NCBI GenBank assembly: GCA_030248135.1
Contig: JASANC010000327.1
Location: forward strand, 1 to 64,000
Source: Theristus sp. LFF4_11
Taxonomy: Eukaryota; Nematoda; Chromadorea; Monhysterida; Xyalidae
Reading direction: 5' to 3'
DNA: 64,000 bases
In this document: one piece after another, positions 33,700 through 44,882 of the stretch
Numbering within the stretch: the stretch's first letter is position 1
How the letters are laid out: the number at the start of each line of letters is the position of its first letter
Notes under the pieces: model-generated
What the model was told of the DNA's origin: nothing
The model's input: only the letters and a program-made list of their open reading frames with translations
The model's database searches: none
Position numbers and translations under genes: made by a program

Positions 33700-35173
33700 T
33701 CGTCTTGGTCAAATCAAACAAAACTGCCGATTTATTTTTTGATAAATCAATCAATCAATCAAATTTATTTTTAAGCCACGGCCAGTTCACGTCGACACAA
33801 TTTTAATTTTAATGTCAATCTTTTAGTTATTTCAGCGTTTTTTTTATTTTTGGTTATTTTGTTGGTCCGTCCTTTTTTTCCGTTCTCCGTTTCCTTTAAG
33901 TTGGGTTGTGATTTTTTGAGGAGGTGAGGGGAGGGGAGGGGAGGGTTTTTGTCCGCCAAAAAGGAGGAGGGGAGGAGGGGCCAACAGTACCGAAGGCGAA
34001 AGCAAATTTTCGAGAGAGGGGGGGGGTGACGTCACGTGGGGGGGGGGGTAGGGTTAGGGGGAAAAAAAAAATCCGGATTTTTTTTTTAAATTAAAAAAAA
34101 ATTTTTTTTTAAAAAAAAAATTTTTTTTTACAAGTTAGGTTCGTTCGAAGCGTCTCGTCGAGCTGAGTTCATCTAGACTATTTTCAGAACGATCCGGGAA
34201 ACTATAAGAGCGAAAATCGTGTTTTATTGAAATTATGTCCATTTCATAGAGGGAAAGTTGCATTTTCAACAGTAAAACAGGGCAATTTTTCACGTGTACT
34301 TGAATATTGAACCGTTCTTAGTGGTTCCTCTTTAGAAAATTACCAAAATTTGACTGTGTTCAAAAATTCCTGTTTGCTGTAGCTAAGTCGGCAACCCCTG
34401 TCGACCCGGTCGCCCCCCCCCCCCAAGACACTTACTTTCAGGTTCAACCAGCTATGCTATCTGCCACATGGCGAGAGCCCACTCTTCAAATCATCGTATC
34501 GAAAACACGTACCATGATTTCGCGATCACGTTGCGGGCAACTGACAGACGCAAGTTTAACACGTTAGTTTAGCTCAGCACGCAAGTTTTAACATGTGGCC
34601 ATGTTATCGGGTATCAGAAAAACGGTCGTGTGATGTGGTATTAACCAACATCTCCGCTCAAATTGTTTAACAATATATCGCACAACTCCATTGTAGACCT
34701 ATAACATACGCCAATCAACAAGATATCATGTTCATCTCATGGCCTACCGACTGAAAAACATGTTCTAAGTTGCAAGAAAACGATTTCTGAAACGATATTT
34801 CAATTCAGTTAAGTCATTTCAACGCTAAAAATTGACTCTAGAAGTCATCCAAATCGAAAAACATGGAGTACGTCGGTCAAAATGACCAAATAATGACATT
34901 TACCTAAGCACACAAAGAAGTTGGGAAGAAAATTTGGTTTGAACTTTCAAAAAATTATGCCATAAATCGAATTTTCAGAGCAAAGTAGAAGAAAAAATTT
35001 TCAATTTTTTTTTTTAAGTTTGAAAAAAAAAATCCAAATTTTTTTTTTTAAAAAAAAAACGAAAAAAAAAATAAAAAAAAAATTTTTTTTTTCAAAGCCC
35101 CTAACCCTAGGGGGGGGTGCCGAAAATTTTTCAGTCTCCTCAGTGGGGGGGGGAGTGTCAATCATGGTATAGT
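33700..35173. repeat. Low-complexity block with inverted homopolymer flanks
   Basis: 33840-33990 is T- and GGGGA-rich. 34018-34135 runs poly-G, a TAGGGTTAGGG word, then poly-A/T. 34985-35155 repeats this order inverted (poly-A/T, CCCTAACCCTA, poly-G). The 850 bases between have no ORF of note. The mirrored arrangement suggests a single fold-back element. Confidence 0.5.
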
Positions 35174-35946
35174 GGCCAGTTTTATAAAAGTGAGGAGTGA
35201 GGGGAAAATTTTTTAGGAGAGAGTATTGAGTATAGTGTAGTGTAGAACACGTGTTAAAAATTCACTCCTCAAAACACTCCTCAATCCGAAACTACTCAGA
35301 GCGCGATTCTCGTTTTTTCAGCGGTGAATTTTCCGTCTGACTGTCGCTGTTTCTGCTTGTAAACCAAGTCTGAATGGAAGAAAACCAGAAATTATCGTGT
35401 TTTTTACCAAAACCGGCGACAAAATTGAACCAAATCGCTAAAAAACATGCTATTCAGAATTTTACAAGTCGACTTTGACTTTTTCAGTTTCATTTATTTA
35501 TTTGTTCGCGCGCCGGTTCCGGAAACCCGGTACCAATCTCCGGCGGAAACGGGCAATACTGCCCCGAGGCCCGAGCCCAATTTACACTCGGCTCGGCTCT
35601 GGTTGGAAGGAGTAGACCATTAGATCTTGTTGGTCACTTTTAGTTTTTCCATTGTGTGTTTTGTCCGCAGCGAGGTTCGAACTTTTCACCTACGGAACGG
35701 TAGGCGAACGCTTTACACCTGCGCTACAGACGCCACAGATTAGGTAAGATTTGTAAGTTTTTTTGAGTGGTTGAGGTCTGAGGAGTCTTTTATAAAACCG
35801 AACAAAAGTTGAGGAGTAAATTTACTCTTCAAAACACTCCTCAACTCCTCACTCTTCAACTCCTCACTTTTATAAGACCAGTTTTCTTCTGAGTGGAGAG
35901 AAAAAGTGAGCAAAACTCCTCAACTCCTCACTTTTATAAAACTGGC
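35174..35946. mobile_element. Inverted-repeat element with a tRNA-like internal part
   Basis: The ends GCCAGTTTTATAAAAGTGAG and CTCACTTTTATAAAACTGGC style sequence are inverted copies (35175 and 35924-35946), with extra diverged copies of the right end at 35770-35880. Inside on the minus strand, about 35735-35664, is a tRNA-like piece with an A box (TAGCGCAGGTG) and B box (GTTCGAACCTC), so a tRNA gene or SINE is nested in it. Confidence 0.6.
35664..35740 (-). repeat. tRNA-derived sequence (SINE head or tRNA pseudogene)
   Basis: Reads TAGCGCAGGTG (A box) and, about 38 bases on, AGTTCGAACCTC (B box). A seven-base acceptor-like pairing (GTCTGTA with TGCGGAC, allowing G-U) can be drawn, but the anticodon stem CCTAC/GTAGG encloses six bases rather than seven. 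It is therefore more likely a SINE head or decayed tRNA than a working gene. Confidence 0.5.
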
Positions 35947-35949
35947 GAC

Positions 35950-36500
35950 AAGCGTGGGCCATGGGGGGTGCACTATTGTAGAAAAATTTCTGGAAGGTGC
36001 ACACCACCCCCCCCCCCCTTTCACCCCACCCATGATATTTTTTTTCGCTAAAATTTTGGGAAAAACGCTAAATTTTGCTTCAAAATCTTTGAAATTACAA
36101 TGAAGAATGTCAAGTTATCATATATTCAGCTTATATTATGGACTTTAGAGACAAAAAATTATGATTTTTTTGATACTCACTCAAAATTCAAAAAATTGGT
36201 TGAAAAACCCATTGCTTTCGATTCGAGGTCATAAATAAAATTTAATTTAATCTATGCTTAAAATTAGCGAAAATTTCAAGACTTTGTTTTATAATGTTTT
36301 CGAAGACAAAAATTTCCAGATAGATAGCTGGCTTGGCTCAGAATTTTTCAGATAATGGCTGAGCCAAAAACCCTCTCAGATAGATATAGATTCAAATTTT
36401 TTTGCCCCCCTTTTCAAATCCGAGAAATACTCGAAAGTTTATTTTATCGGCGCCGACGACCGCAGCAAGCTGAGCTGAGCAGATCAGTTTGTTATTCGCG
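35950..36500. other. Non-coding upstream of the cyclin J-like gene
   Basis: Contains a C-rich run (36006-36030), AT-rich sequence, and the presumed promoter and leader of the cyclin gene. No other feature recognised. Confidence 0.4.
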
Positions 36501-39500
36501 ATGGACCTCGACTTGGATTGGTATCGTGGCGGGCTTGCGGCCGACGTCTACGCTGAACTGCTGCGAGAAGAACGAACGACGATTTTGCCGTTCAACAACA
36601 GTCAACCTTATTTGGTCAGTGAGTCCACACACCACAGTGGCACAAAGTGGCACACTGGAGCAAAAAAAGTCATTTATAATTTTTCCAGCACGTTCACCAC
36701 CGCGCTCAGTCGATCCGGTTAATGCGACAACTGGCCAGTGATAGCGATATGATGAAACGCGGCGTTTCGGATCGATGCAACGTCGTCGGCAACGTTTCAC
36801 CGGCAGCAGATGCATGCCTCTCAGTGGACACACTTCATTTAGCCGTGTATTTGTACGACTCGTTTGTCGATCGATTCCATTTTGATGTGCGGCGTCTCGG
36901 GCTGATTGCGCTCGTCGCGTTGTCGATTGCAGGTTTGTGCTATGAGACATTTGAATGCACGATGCGGATTGGCTGGTCGCGGGTGGCGTTTTTGTGTGTG
37001 CATACATGTGCAGATTTTTATTGGTTACGTTTTTTAATTTAATTCGAAGCACCTATTTTTTTCTTGGGGATGGCACGAAAAAAACCTGTTGGTGGCTAGA
37101 ACATCGTTGATTATTGTTCACAAAACCGACAAGAACAGGTTTTATGCAGCTTTTTTGCTCAATTTTGTGTGTTTGGCGAAATCCAGAGCAATATTCTGAA
37201 GCTTAAAAACCATTTTTTGAGGAAACAGTCGTGAAAAAAGTTTTAAAACCGTGAAAAACCCGGTTTTTCCAATGCCATTTCCTATTTTTCCCGATTTCGA
37301 AAACCCGAAGGTACCAAACTCCGGAGCTTATGTCAATCACTGCTAAAGTTTTAGTTAAAAACAACCTCCTGTGAAAGAATGCCTTGTCTGGTGGATCGGT
37401 CTAACCAAGTTTTGTTGAACAAACCACAAACATTCAATTGTGATTTTTAGCAAAGGTTGAAGAGCCGGATCTGCAGCAGCCACAAGTGACATCCATGCTG
37501 CGACAACTGGAGCAGTATCGGCCGGAATATGCGGCGAACAGGGCTGCTTATTTCAAGTGATTGAATTTGATTGAAAACAAAGAAAATATAATTGAGTCGC
37601 ATATTTCGAAAACTGCGTTCGTTTGCAGCGCTGCACAAGAATTTGGCTAAGCTCGCTGTTTGCCTGTTGAACGTAGAGCGGCAGTCATATTTGTCAGCAA
37701 CAACCAATTGTCAGTGTGTCAGTTTCGGAAATTTGCTGTGGAACGAAACTGTGCTGTGCTACCTTACTGTCATTGCACAGATACGAATTGTCGATGCTGA
37801 AAATGTGCGACTACCGCCTGCTGCTTCCAACGGGCGCACAGTTCCTGCCGTACTTTGTGCGTGCCGCACTTGACCGCAACGACGTCATTGAGCGCATCGC
37901 TGCCACCGTTCAGCAGCAGTTTCTGCCGTCGTTGTTGTGTCCGTTTTGGGGGGGGCGGGAGGATAAAAGATTCTGGTTCCGATTTGGATTGAAATTACTC
38001 ATCATTCAACCAGTGATATTATGCGGTGAAACAAACGTTTTCCTTTCGGCTATCAGTTTCCCAACAAGATGTTTTTCGCATCAAGATTAGGCATAGCTTT
38101 TGATCTCTACTGAGAAAACAGGCGGCATAAATTCTGTTTTCTGCATTTAACGTTCAGTTGCTTTTTCATTTGAACTGCAAGTTTAGTTTGTTTGACCACA
38201 CGGGAACATTGTTTTTCTTCTGCTTTGGTTTCACCGTACATCCTCGAGAACCCAAAATTGTTCGACTTCGACCGTTTCAATTTCAAGCCTAACCTTCTTT
38301 CTCATTCAAGCGACCCCCGAGCACAACCATCGTAACAGCGATAGCCAAAGTGCTAGAATCGTGCGGCGTGTCTGTAGCAAACATGCGACTGTTCCAAGCA
38401 ACAACACGGTCAACAACATCAGTGGTGACAGTCCAACTGCCATCCAGACTCTAGTGCCTGCAAATCAAAGTTGGACTATTTTGTTGAATCTTTTTTTGCT
38501 TCGCAATGTTTTTCTGATTTAGTTATGACATTTATTCGAGTCAATCTTCAATGTCAGAGTTTTGCTCAAATGTGGCTGATCGCACATTCAGGCACAACAC
38601 TAACAGTATCACCACCCAACTCAAGGGAACTTGCGCGAAGTGTGTTTCAAGAGTTGTATGATCGCCTGGAGCGAATGGCCTGGCAAATTCTTGATTTGTC
38701 TTTGAAAGGTTCAGAAAATGATTTTTTTATTGTTGTTTATTTTAACTTTTTTTGTTACTTTCTACACCGTTGACGTTGGTTGCTACCGTGAGAATGCCAA
38801 AACTGAAATGGAAATCCTGGAAAGCACTGCAGACATCTGGTTCCGCTTGGTTCGCCCGTCGATGGTGGCGGCGTCGTGCGTGCTGCTGTGCCGTGGCCTG
38901 CTGGGCGTGCGTCCCCTCTGGACGACCAGACTGCAGTGCATCAGTCGATATCACATCGGCCAACTGATCGACTGCACGCACATGCTCGTCAGAATGGCGT
39001 GCGTTCGTGTGTTGTCTTTTGGTGCAACATTTTGAACGTCGGAGGTCTAGAGGTGCTGCGAGCAGCTTTGCACTCGCGAAGCAATCAGCGTTTGTGAGCA
39101 CGTATGAAAGTGCGCAGCATGCAAAATGCCTTCATTGTTGCGCATCCATTATCGTTTCAAAGAAGACCGGAGGCACAAAAGTTTCACGCTCGTAAAGGAA
39201 AACCCCCACCACCGAACCAAACCCGTAAAACGTCAGCACACGGCGAATTGTCTACCGTAACCTAATTTTGAATTATTCCGTGATCCATTTTCCTATCCCC
39301 GTGTGCAAGCGAGCGCATTGAGTCTCAGAACCAAAATGACAGATAATAACAATGTGCGTGTCGTGTGGTGTGTTGCAGCATCGAAAGCGACGCCAGCAGC
39401 GGCGCGTTTGTTGTGCCGGACGGTTTCTGGCAGTGCTTGCTGAGTGAGAACGCCCGCGCGCCACCGTCATTGCCGATCATGTCGCCGGACACGGTTGCCG

Positions 39501-41265
39501 CCATACTGACCAATCCGTACCCCACGCCGCCACCCTCTGCAGGTTCGCTCTACTTTACTGCAGGTTTACTACTGACGGTCGCTGTTGCCTGCCGCTGCTG
39601 CCCTTCACTCTCCACTGGTGTGACGTCGTCACTGTTTGGTCAGCAGGCATGCTGCAGCCAATAATGTTGCCGCGAGAGATGGCACGAAAGAAACCGTTTT
39701 TTTCGTGCAAACACGCCAAAAACAAAAAAACGAGTTTTTTACCCATAGAAAGTCTGAATTTTCGGTCGAATCCATCACTCAATTGTACGGGAAAAACAAC
39801 GCTTTTGATTATTGTTCACAAAACCGACAAGAACAGGTTTTATCCAGCTTTTCTTGCTCAAATGTGTATTTGGCAAAGTCCAGAGCAATATTCAAAAGCT
39901 GGACAGCCGTTTTCGAGAAAAAACTGTTTTAAAACCGTGAAAAACGGTTTCTTTTCACAAAAAAATAAAAACCGTTTTTTCATCCCCATGCCGCAGACGA
40001 TTACATCGCGCACAGTATATTTCTTTAAATCTGTCACTTTTTTGGCAAAAAAAACAATTGTGGCGAAGTACTAACCCGATTCCGTTCCAAAGAATACTGT
40101 AGCGTTCCAGTTTCGCGGCCTCAACGATGCTGCAGCAATCACTGCACTTTGCGACATTGTATATCCACTCAGTGCAGAGAGGAGATCAGAACAGGCACCA
40201 CAGCGAATCAGCTTAGTTTGTTGCTAATGTGAACAACCACCTGTGCCTGTGCGTCACGTGTGCCATCGTTCAATTGTGGCGGTGGTTTTCTATACAAACG
40301 CTGTTGTGATCCTCGTTCAGTGCTTTACCGAGAGACCCAGAATACTGGATTAGTATGGTTATATAGTCACAGAAGCCCAATTTACGCAGTAATAATCCTA
40401 ATAATCCCCAATAATTACCTACTATTAGCTGTATTGCAGACGGCGTTGTGCCGATGATGCCAGCAGCCACCGAGCAACTGCCCACGAATAACAACGACAC
40501 CGTGAACACACAGACGCCACCGCCGAACGCATGCTCGCAACGCGCAAAGTCGCCGCCGACCACAGCGCCAACGTTAAGCAGTGCTGGTGGACAGGGACAC
40601 ATGCGGCTGCACGAAGTGAACACGCACAAGGAAGTACGTCCGTTCACAGTTTGTTTCTCCTTTTTTCTCCATCCTTTCCTTGCCTTTTCTATGTTTTTCT
40701 TCACCCCCTGGTGCCCCCACCCCCATCCCCCCGCCGTCGCCGACCGACCCCCAGTGAGTGCCGTGCCTCCGCGCACCCGGGGCACTGCCCCAACATACAA
40801 CTTTCACAAAGCAGCTGGTGCTTTCTTTGGAAGGCGTCGCCGTCGTTCTCCGTACTTGTTCGTTTGCCTCTCTTTTGGAAAGCTTGGGGCTTGTGCCCGA
40901 TTCGATCGTCATCATGTTGCTGGTATTACTCATGCACGCAGACGCCAGCGTGCTCCATGGCGAAACTCTCCGGCGGCCGACCAGTGAAGCGGGTGGCCAA
41001 GGGCAAAGGCGGAACGGCCAAGAGCGACGCGGCGCCTGCGATTCGGCGTGCGGCCACCACGGGCACGGTGACGAAAGGACCAAAGGCAGCAGCGGCACGC
41101 AAGCGAAAGCCGAAGTACGTCAGTGAGACGTCGTCCGATTCGGCGGCCGAGCCGAGCAGCACCGACGACGACGACAACCAGCAGAAGGAGGAGGAGTTCG
41201 GTCGCTCCGACTTTGTGCCGGTCGCCAGTAAACGGCCGAGGCGGGCGTGCCGCACGAGATGGTGA
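36501..41265 (+). CDS. Cyclin J-like protein, nine exons
   Basis: Exons: 36501-36614, 36689-36932, 37451-37556, 37781-37938, 38592-38708, 38833-38998, 39379-39542, 40440-40633, 40942-41265; 528 residues, all phases agreeing. The first cyclin box is clear: THLAVYL-type helix LHLAVYLYDSFVDRF, then ALSIAAKVEEPD, and YELSMLKMCDYRLLLPTGAQF. The second box has LVRPSMVAASCVLLCRGLL and TRLQCISRYHIGQLIDC. The order and wording fit cyclin J best, a partner of Cdk1/2 in early germ cells of flies. Residues after about 320 are low complexity (PPTTAPTLSS), then basic (RPVKRVAKGKGG, ARKRKPKY) and acidic (STDDDDNQQKEEE), ending KRPRRACRTRW; this tail is not usual for the family as I know it. The donors of exon 4 and the acceptor of exon 5 are the least certain. 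Confidence 0.8.
37065..37285. repeat. Dispersed repeat in cyclin intron 2
   Basis: Shares with 39675-39995 the phrases GATTATTGTTCACAAAACC, GACAAGAACAGGTTTTAT and CCAGAGCAATATTC, then TTTTAAAACCGTGAAAAA. Both copies lie in introns of the same gene. The ends (GGCACGAAA...AAACC and GGTTTTT...CCCCAT) are loosely inverted. Confidence 0.65.
39240..39355. repeat. Dispersed repeat family X, copy 4 (partial)
   Basis: Shares TTTTGAATT, GTGATCCATTTTCC, GCATTGAGTCTCAGAACC and an A-rich end with copies 1-3. Lies in intron 6 of the cyclin J-like gene. Confidence 0.45.
39675..39995. repeat. Dispersed repeat in cyclin intron 7
   Basis: Longer copy of the 37065-37285 repeat, 0.32 kb, with AAACCGTTTTT at the left and AAAAACCGTTTTTTCATCC at the right as approximate inverted ends. 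No coding capacity. Confidence 0.65.
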
Positions 41266-42046
41266 AGCTGTGAAGCGTTGCATTGCAAGTGGCCGTTGTG
41301 TATGATGATATTTATTGCTGGAGACATTCAGTTTGATCGGTTTTTAAGACAAGATTTTGTTGTTTTGTTGTAAAGTGCAATTTTTGTGGCTGTCGTTTTT
41401 GTGCGAGTATTTTGCTTTACTGTATCGATTGTAGCGGCTGTGTTTTCTATTTGTTTTTGAGCTTGATTATTCCTCCGGTTTTCACTGGCAAAAAATCCAG
41501 GTTGCATTGCAAGTTTTTTTCCGGTGATAGATGATTATGATTCATATCGGATTCTGTTCGGTTGGTTCTTCGGTGTTTTCTTCGGTGTTTTTTTCTGTTA
41601 TGTGCGAGCGATTTCTTACCCGTTTTCATCAGGCTCCGTAACATTCCAGTTTTTGACTGTGTGCTTTTTGTTGTGCAGTTGTTATATCGGATATGCAAAA
41701 CCTTTCTGTTGTTCAACCATTTTAATTTTTAATTTTTTTGTTTTCGTTGCTTTTTTTAATGTGCAATAATTGTTTTTTGCTCCGGTTTATTTTATTTTGC
41801 ATACTTTATATAATGTAGCCTTCGTACTAGCATTAAAACGGCCCGTTCTTTCAGATCAGAGACCAGATTTTTTAAAAACTGTCCTCGTATCTATTTATGG
41901 CAGTTTTTGGGTACCTTTCAATAATTTTTGAAAAATATACGCATGTTTTTCTGTCATTTTTCGGTTGTTTTCCGTGACAAAAGGCAGCGTTCTATTCCTG
42001 CAAATCTCTATGATTACACTTTTCCTAACATTATGTCATCCAGTAG
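41266..42046. other. Non-coding, 3' side of the cyclin J-like gene
   Basis: T-rich sequence that should contain the 3' UTR. No exon or shared repeat recognised. Confidence 0.45.
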
Positions 42047-42482
42047 CACGTACCGTATTACCTCTATTAAACCCCCCCCCAAAATTAAACCCCCCCCCCC
42101 AAAAATAAACCCCCACCCCCTCGACAAGTTTCCAAATAATCCCCCCCCAAAATAAACCCCCATGGGGGTTTATTAGAAACCTGTTTGAAACACATACCTA
42201 GCGAATTCAGTGGCTGAATGCAGTGACATTGGTGAAATTGTGCTACCAAAGGCCCCAAAGGGATGAGTTGGCGGTAATTTCATTACAAAAGGCTGTTATC
42301 AAAGGAAATCTCTGTGAAAAGTAGAAGTTTCTGCGACTTCCTTCCTGCCATGGAAGGTATTTTTGCCATTTTGCCCACCCCTAAAATGGTTCCAAAACCC
42401 CCCCTAAAACCCCCCCCCCAAAAACCCCCCCCCCGAGCGGAGGAAATAAACCCCCATGGGGGTTTAATAGAGGTAATACGGT
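42047..42482. mobile_element. Inverted-repeat element with poly-C/poly-G subterminal runs
   Basis: Ends TACCGTATTACCTCTATTAA (42050) and TTAATAGAGGTAATACGGTA (42461-42482) are exact complements over at least 20 bases. Next to each are long C runs and AAATAAACCCC, and CCCCCATGGGGG palindromes at 42158 and 42451. Middle about 200 bp, no ORF. Confidence 0.8.
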
Positions 42483-42536
42483 ATTATCTTTCTCATTGAA
42501 CGTGTCGCCGCAAGATACATTTGCACACATGACATA

Positions 42537-43164
42537 CAGTGCCCACCATAATAAGTGGACGCACGCGTGCAAATGTGCGCACGCAGGTGCACGTAAGTGC
42601 ACGCACGCAGTCGCACCATTTCAACACGTAAAGTATGCTTGCCCCCCTCAAAATGCCTGCGTTCGGTTGCGTGCGTTTGCGTGCAGTATCAAAATGAAAA
42701 TGTCGCCCAGCTCACGATTCCCTTAGCCAATTTTAATAAGCCATGACTCAATCAACTCAGCAGAGTACCGGGAACACGTTGATGTGTCGTTTGTTGTTGG
42801 GTGTTGTTTTAATCAACATCGGTGGGCTCGCAATAAAAAACAGTGTGAAAAACGACAAAACAGAAATTTATGATGACTTTTGTTTTAGTGATCAAATTTT
42901 TTCACAAAAATGAAATCAACAAACTACAAACGGCACATAAAAATGTTTCCGGTGCCCCATTTCTTGGTTCCATTCGTGTTTTTCAACAAAAATGGTGGCT
43001 TGGGCGAACTGCGGTGCACGCAAACGGCCGCAAGCAGCACACAGAAAATTTTCTGAGGGGGCGGGATCTGTGCCTATGTTCAACACATGAAAAGCTGCGT
43101 GCACATGCGTGCACCCTCCTGCACCAAGGTGCACGCGTGCGTCCACATATTATGGTGGGCACTG
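42537..43164. mobile_element. Tc1/mariner-type MITE with long inverted ends
   Basis: Starts CAGTGCCCACCATAATAAG and ends with its diverged complement TATTATGGTGGGCACTG, TA on both sides (42535, 43165). The arms extend at least 130 bp with GTGCACGC-rich sequence. The start resembles the Tc1 terminus (CAGTGCTGGCC). No transposase remains. Confidence 0.8.
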
Positions 43165-43239
43165 TAGATAGTGAAAATGTTTCACATATGAGTGGCCGTT
43201 GGAAATCATCAAAACTGAATGTATCTTTGAATCTGGCAG

Positions 43240-43420
43240 CAGATTTTTGCAAGAAATTGAAAAACAAAACTAATCAAAATCTTTTCATAAAATAAAATTT
43301 TAATTCATTTCATATTCGGACGACGTCCAGGCGCACAACAGCGTGCTTGGCTTTTTATTTGTGTGGCTTTTCCACATATCGTTCAACATCACTCCACCTC
43401 TTTGGTACGAAAAGATAATA
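43240..43420. repeat. Diverged duplicate of 31970-32140
   Basis: AATCAAAATCTTTTC, TTCATATTCGGAC, GTGGCTTTTCCACATATC and TGGTACGAAAAGATAATA follow in the same order as in 31970-32140. No coding capacity. Confidence 0.5.
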
Positions 43421-43498
43421 CTTCGCTGTTAATGCATGCAGAGCATTACCACCTTTTTGATACGTGTTATTGTTTTTCGTGTTGCATATTTCCATATA

Positions 43499-44056
43499 CA
43501 GAGTTGTCCAAAAGTAGTGGGTAAATTTGATTGTAATCGCCAATTATACACAGCTTCCCCAATTTTCAGCCGAGACAATAAAGCAAAGTTCGAAAAAACG
43601 AATGAATTTTTGCATGAAAAATTGCATTTTTTCTGTTTCACATCGGATTTATTAATCGATAACGTCAAAAAAGGCAATACAACTATTTCTGCTGTCAACT
43701 TCGTTTCACACAATCGCGAAGATTTTTGTTTTCACACCTCAATTGTCCTCAAAAGCCAAAAACCGTGACCCGATGACAGTTTTTTGCTCAATTTGTGACG
43801 TTATACGGTTATCGATGAATAAATCCGATGTGAGACAGAAAAAATGCTGTTTTTCATGCAAAAATTTGTTTTTTTTTTTCGAACTTTGCTGCCGCACAGG
43901 GAGTGCAGGGACAATATTCTCTCGTTCAGGCTAAAAATTGCTGGAGGTCTAAGTTTGTGCTTCCTAAGTAAGCGACTAAAATTTCAGCTCAAACGGCCCA
44001 ACTGTTGGCGAGTTAGAGCGATTCAAAGTTGTACCCACTACTTTTGGACCACTCTG
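43499..44056. mobile_element. Mariner-like MITE
   Basis: Ends CAGAGTTGTCCAAAAGTAGT and its near complement ACTACTTTTGGACCACTCTG with TA on both sides. The GTAGTGGGTA word is shared with the ends of the element at 20528, so the two are related. Inside, two diverged copies of one phrase (AAATCCGATGTGA, TTTCATGCAAAAA) lie head to head. No ORF of note. Confidence 0.75.
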
Positions 44057-44067
44057 TACAGTCTAAC

Positions 44068-44250
44068 TCTATAACATACCCAACTAGCTGATTGGTTGAC
44101 GCATGCATGCTACGCATGAATTGCTGTACAGGCGGAGTTTGGGTAGCATAGAATCTATGAAGAATCTAGAATCTATCTAGAATAGAATCATGCATCACGT
44201 GACCCCCAGCCAATCAGCTAGTTAGAGATGCTATGGAGTTCGACTTTAGC
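44068..44250. mobile_element. CCAAT-array element relative, copy E without array
   Basis: Has the outer parts (CCAACTAGCTGATTGGTTG at the left, CCAATCAGCTAGTTAG at the right) but in place of 31-bp units holds GACGCATGCATGC and GCATCACGTGAC, as in 10385-10520. Links the two families. Confidence 0.55.
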
Positions 44251-44882
44251 TGTAGCAGGTTTGTCCAGCTGACTAGCATTGTTTCGTTTTGAAGTAGCCT
44301 TTGTAATGAAGTTTAATAAAATTTATGCTTTTCAGTTAACATTTGCTGTCTCTTGGTGTACGGTTAGATCGAACAACGGGCATGATTTCATGCTTGTTAT
44401 TGCCAATTTACAGAGTGATGTTTCAGGTACATACGAGGGTGGAATGGATTTCCTTGAGTGGTCACGTGCATCTATTTGCTCGTGCACCGCACTACTAAAA
44501 AGGCTTGGCTTAGGGTTGAACTTATGGTTGGGATTAGGCTTTGCATTTTGCATGAATTAGGTTTTGGACATATCCTGAGAAACGTAGTTTATTTTAATTG
44601 TCAAACACGCAATTCAGTTCTGTTTAAACGTCTTGCATCGCAAGTGTCTTGTACCAATCGTTTAAACATTGTAGAGTTGAGTTGGGCAACCGGCAACCGC
44701 CAGTTTTTGGCGTCACTTTTCTTGAATTTGCGTTACATTGCTCCCAACTTTTCAACTTTCAACGTTTATCGTGCAAGAAAAGTTTGCCTCTGTTATTTTT
44801 TATCGGTGTTTTTTTGCGTCCAACTCGGCGCACAAAAGATGGTTGTGTTTCTACGTTTTTCAGAGAAATTCCGACCCAAAAA
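44251..44882. other. Upstream region of the FBXW4-like gene
   Basis: No supported exon. Expected to hold promoter and leader. A 185-codon ORF overlapping the start of the gene in another frame has no recognisable feature. Confidence 0.4.

Noticed and set aside
34040..34062. TAGGGTTAGGG words near 34050 and CCCTAACCCTA near 35105 as telomere sequence
   Set aside because: Only one or two units each, embedded in poly-G and poly-A runs, and nematode telomeres are usually TTAGGC repeats.
35664..35740. Working tRNA gene
   Set aside because: Boxes are good but the anticodon loop has the wrong size; listed as tRNA-derived repeat instead.
40574..41098. Minus-strand ORF of 174 codons opposite cyclin exons 8-9
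   Set aside because: The plus frame has donors, acceptors and phase continuity with the cyclin exons; the minus frame has none.
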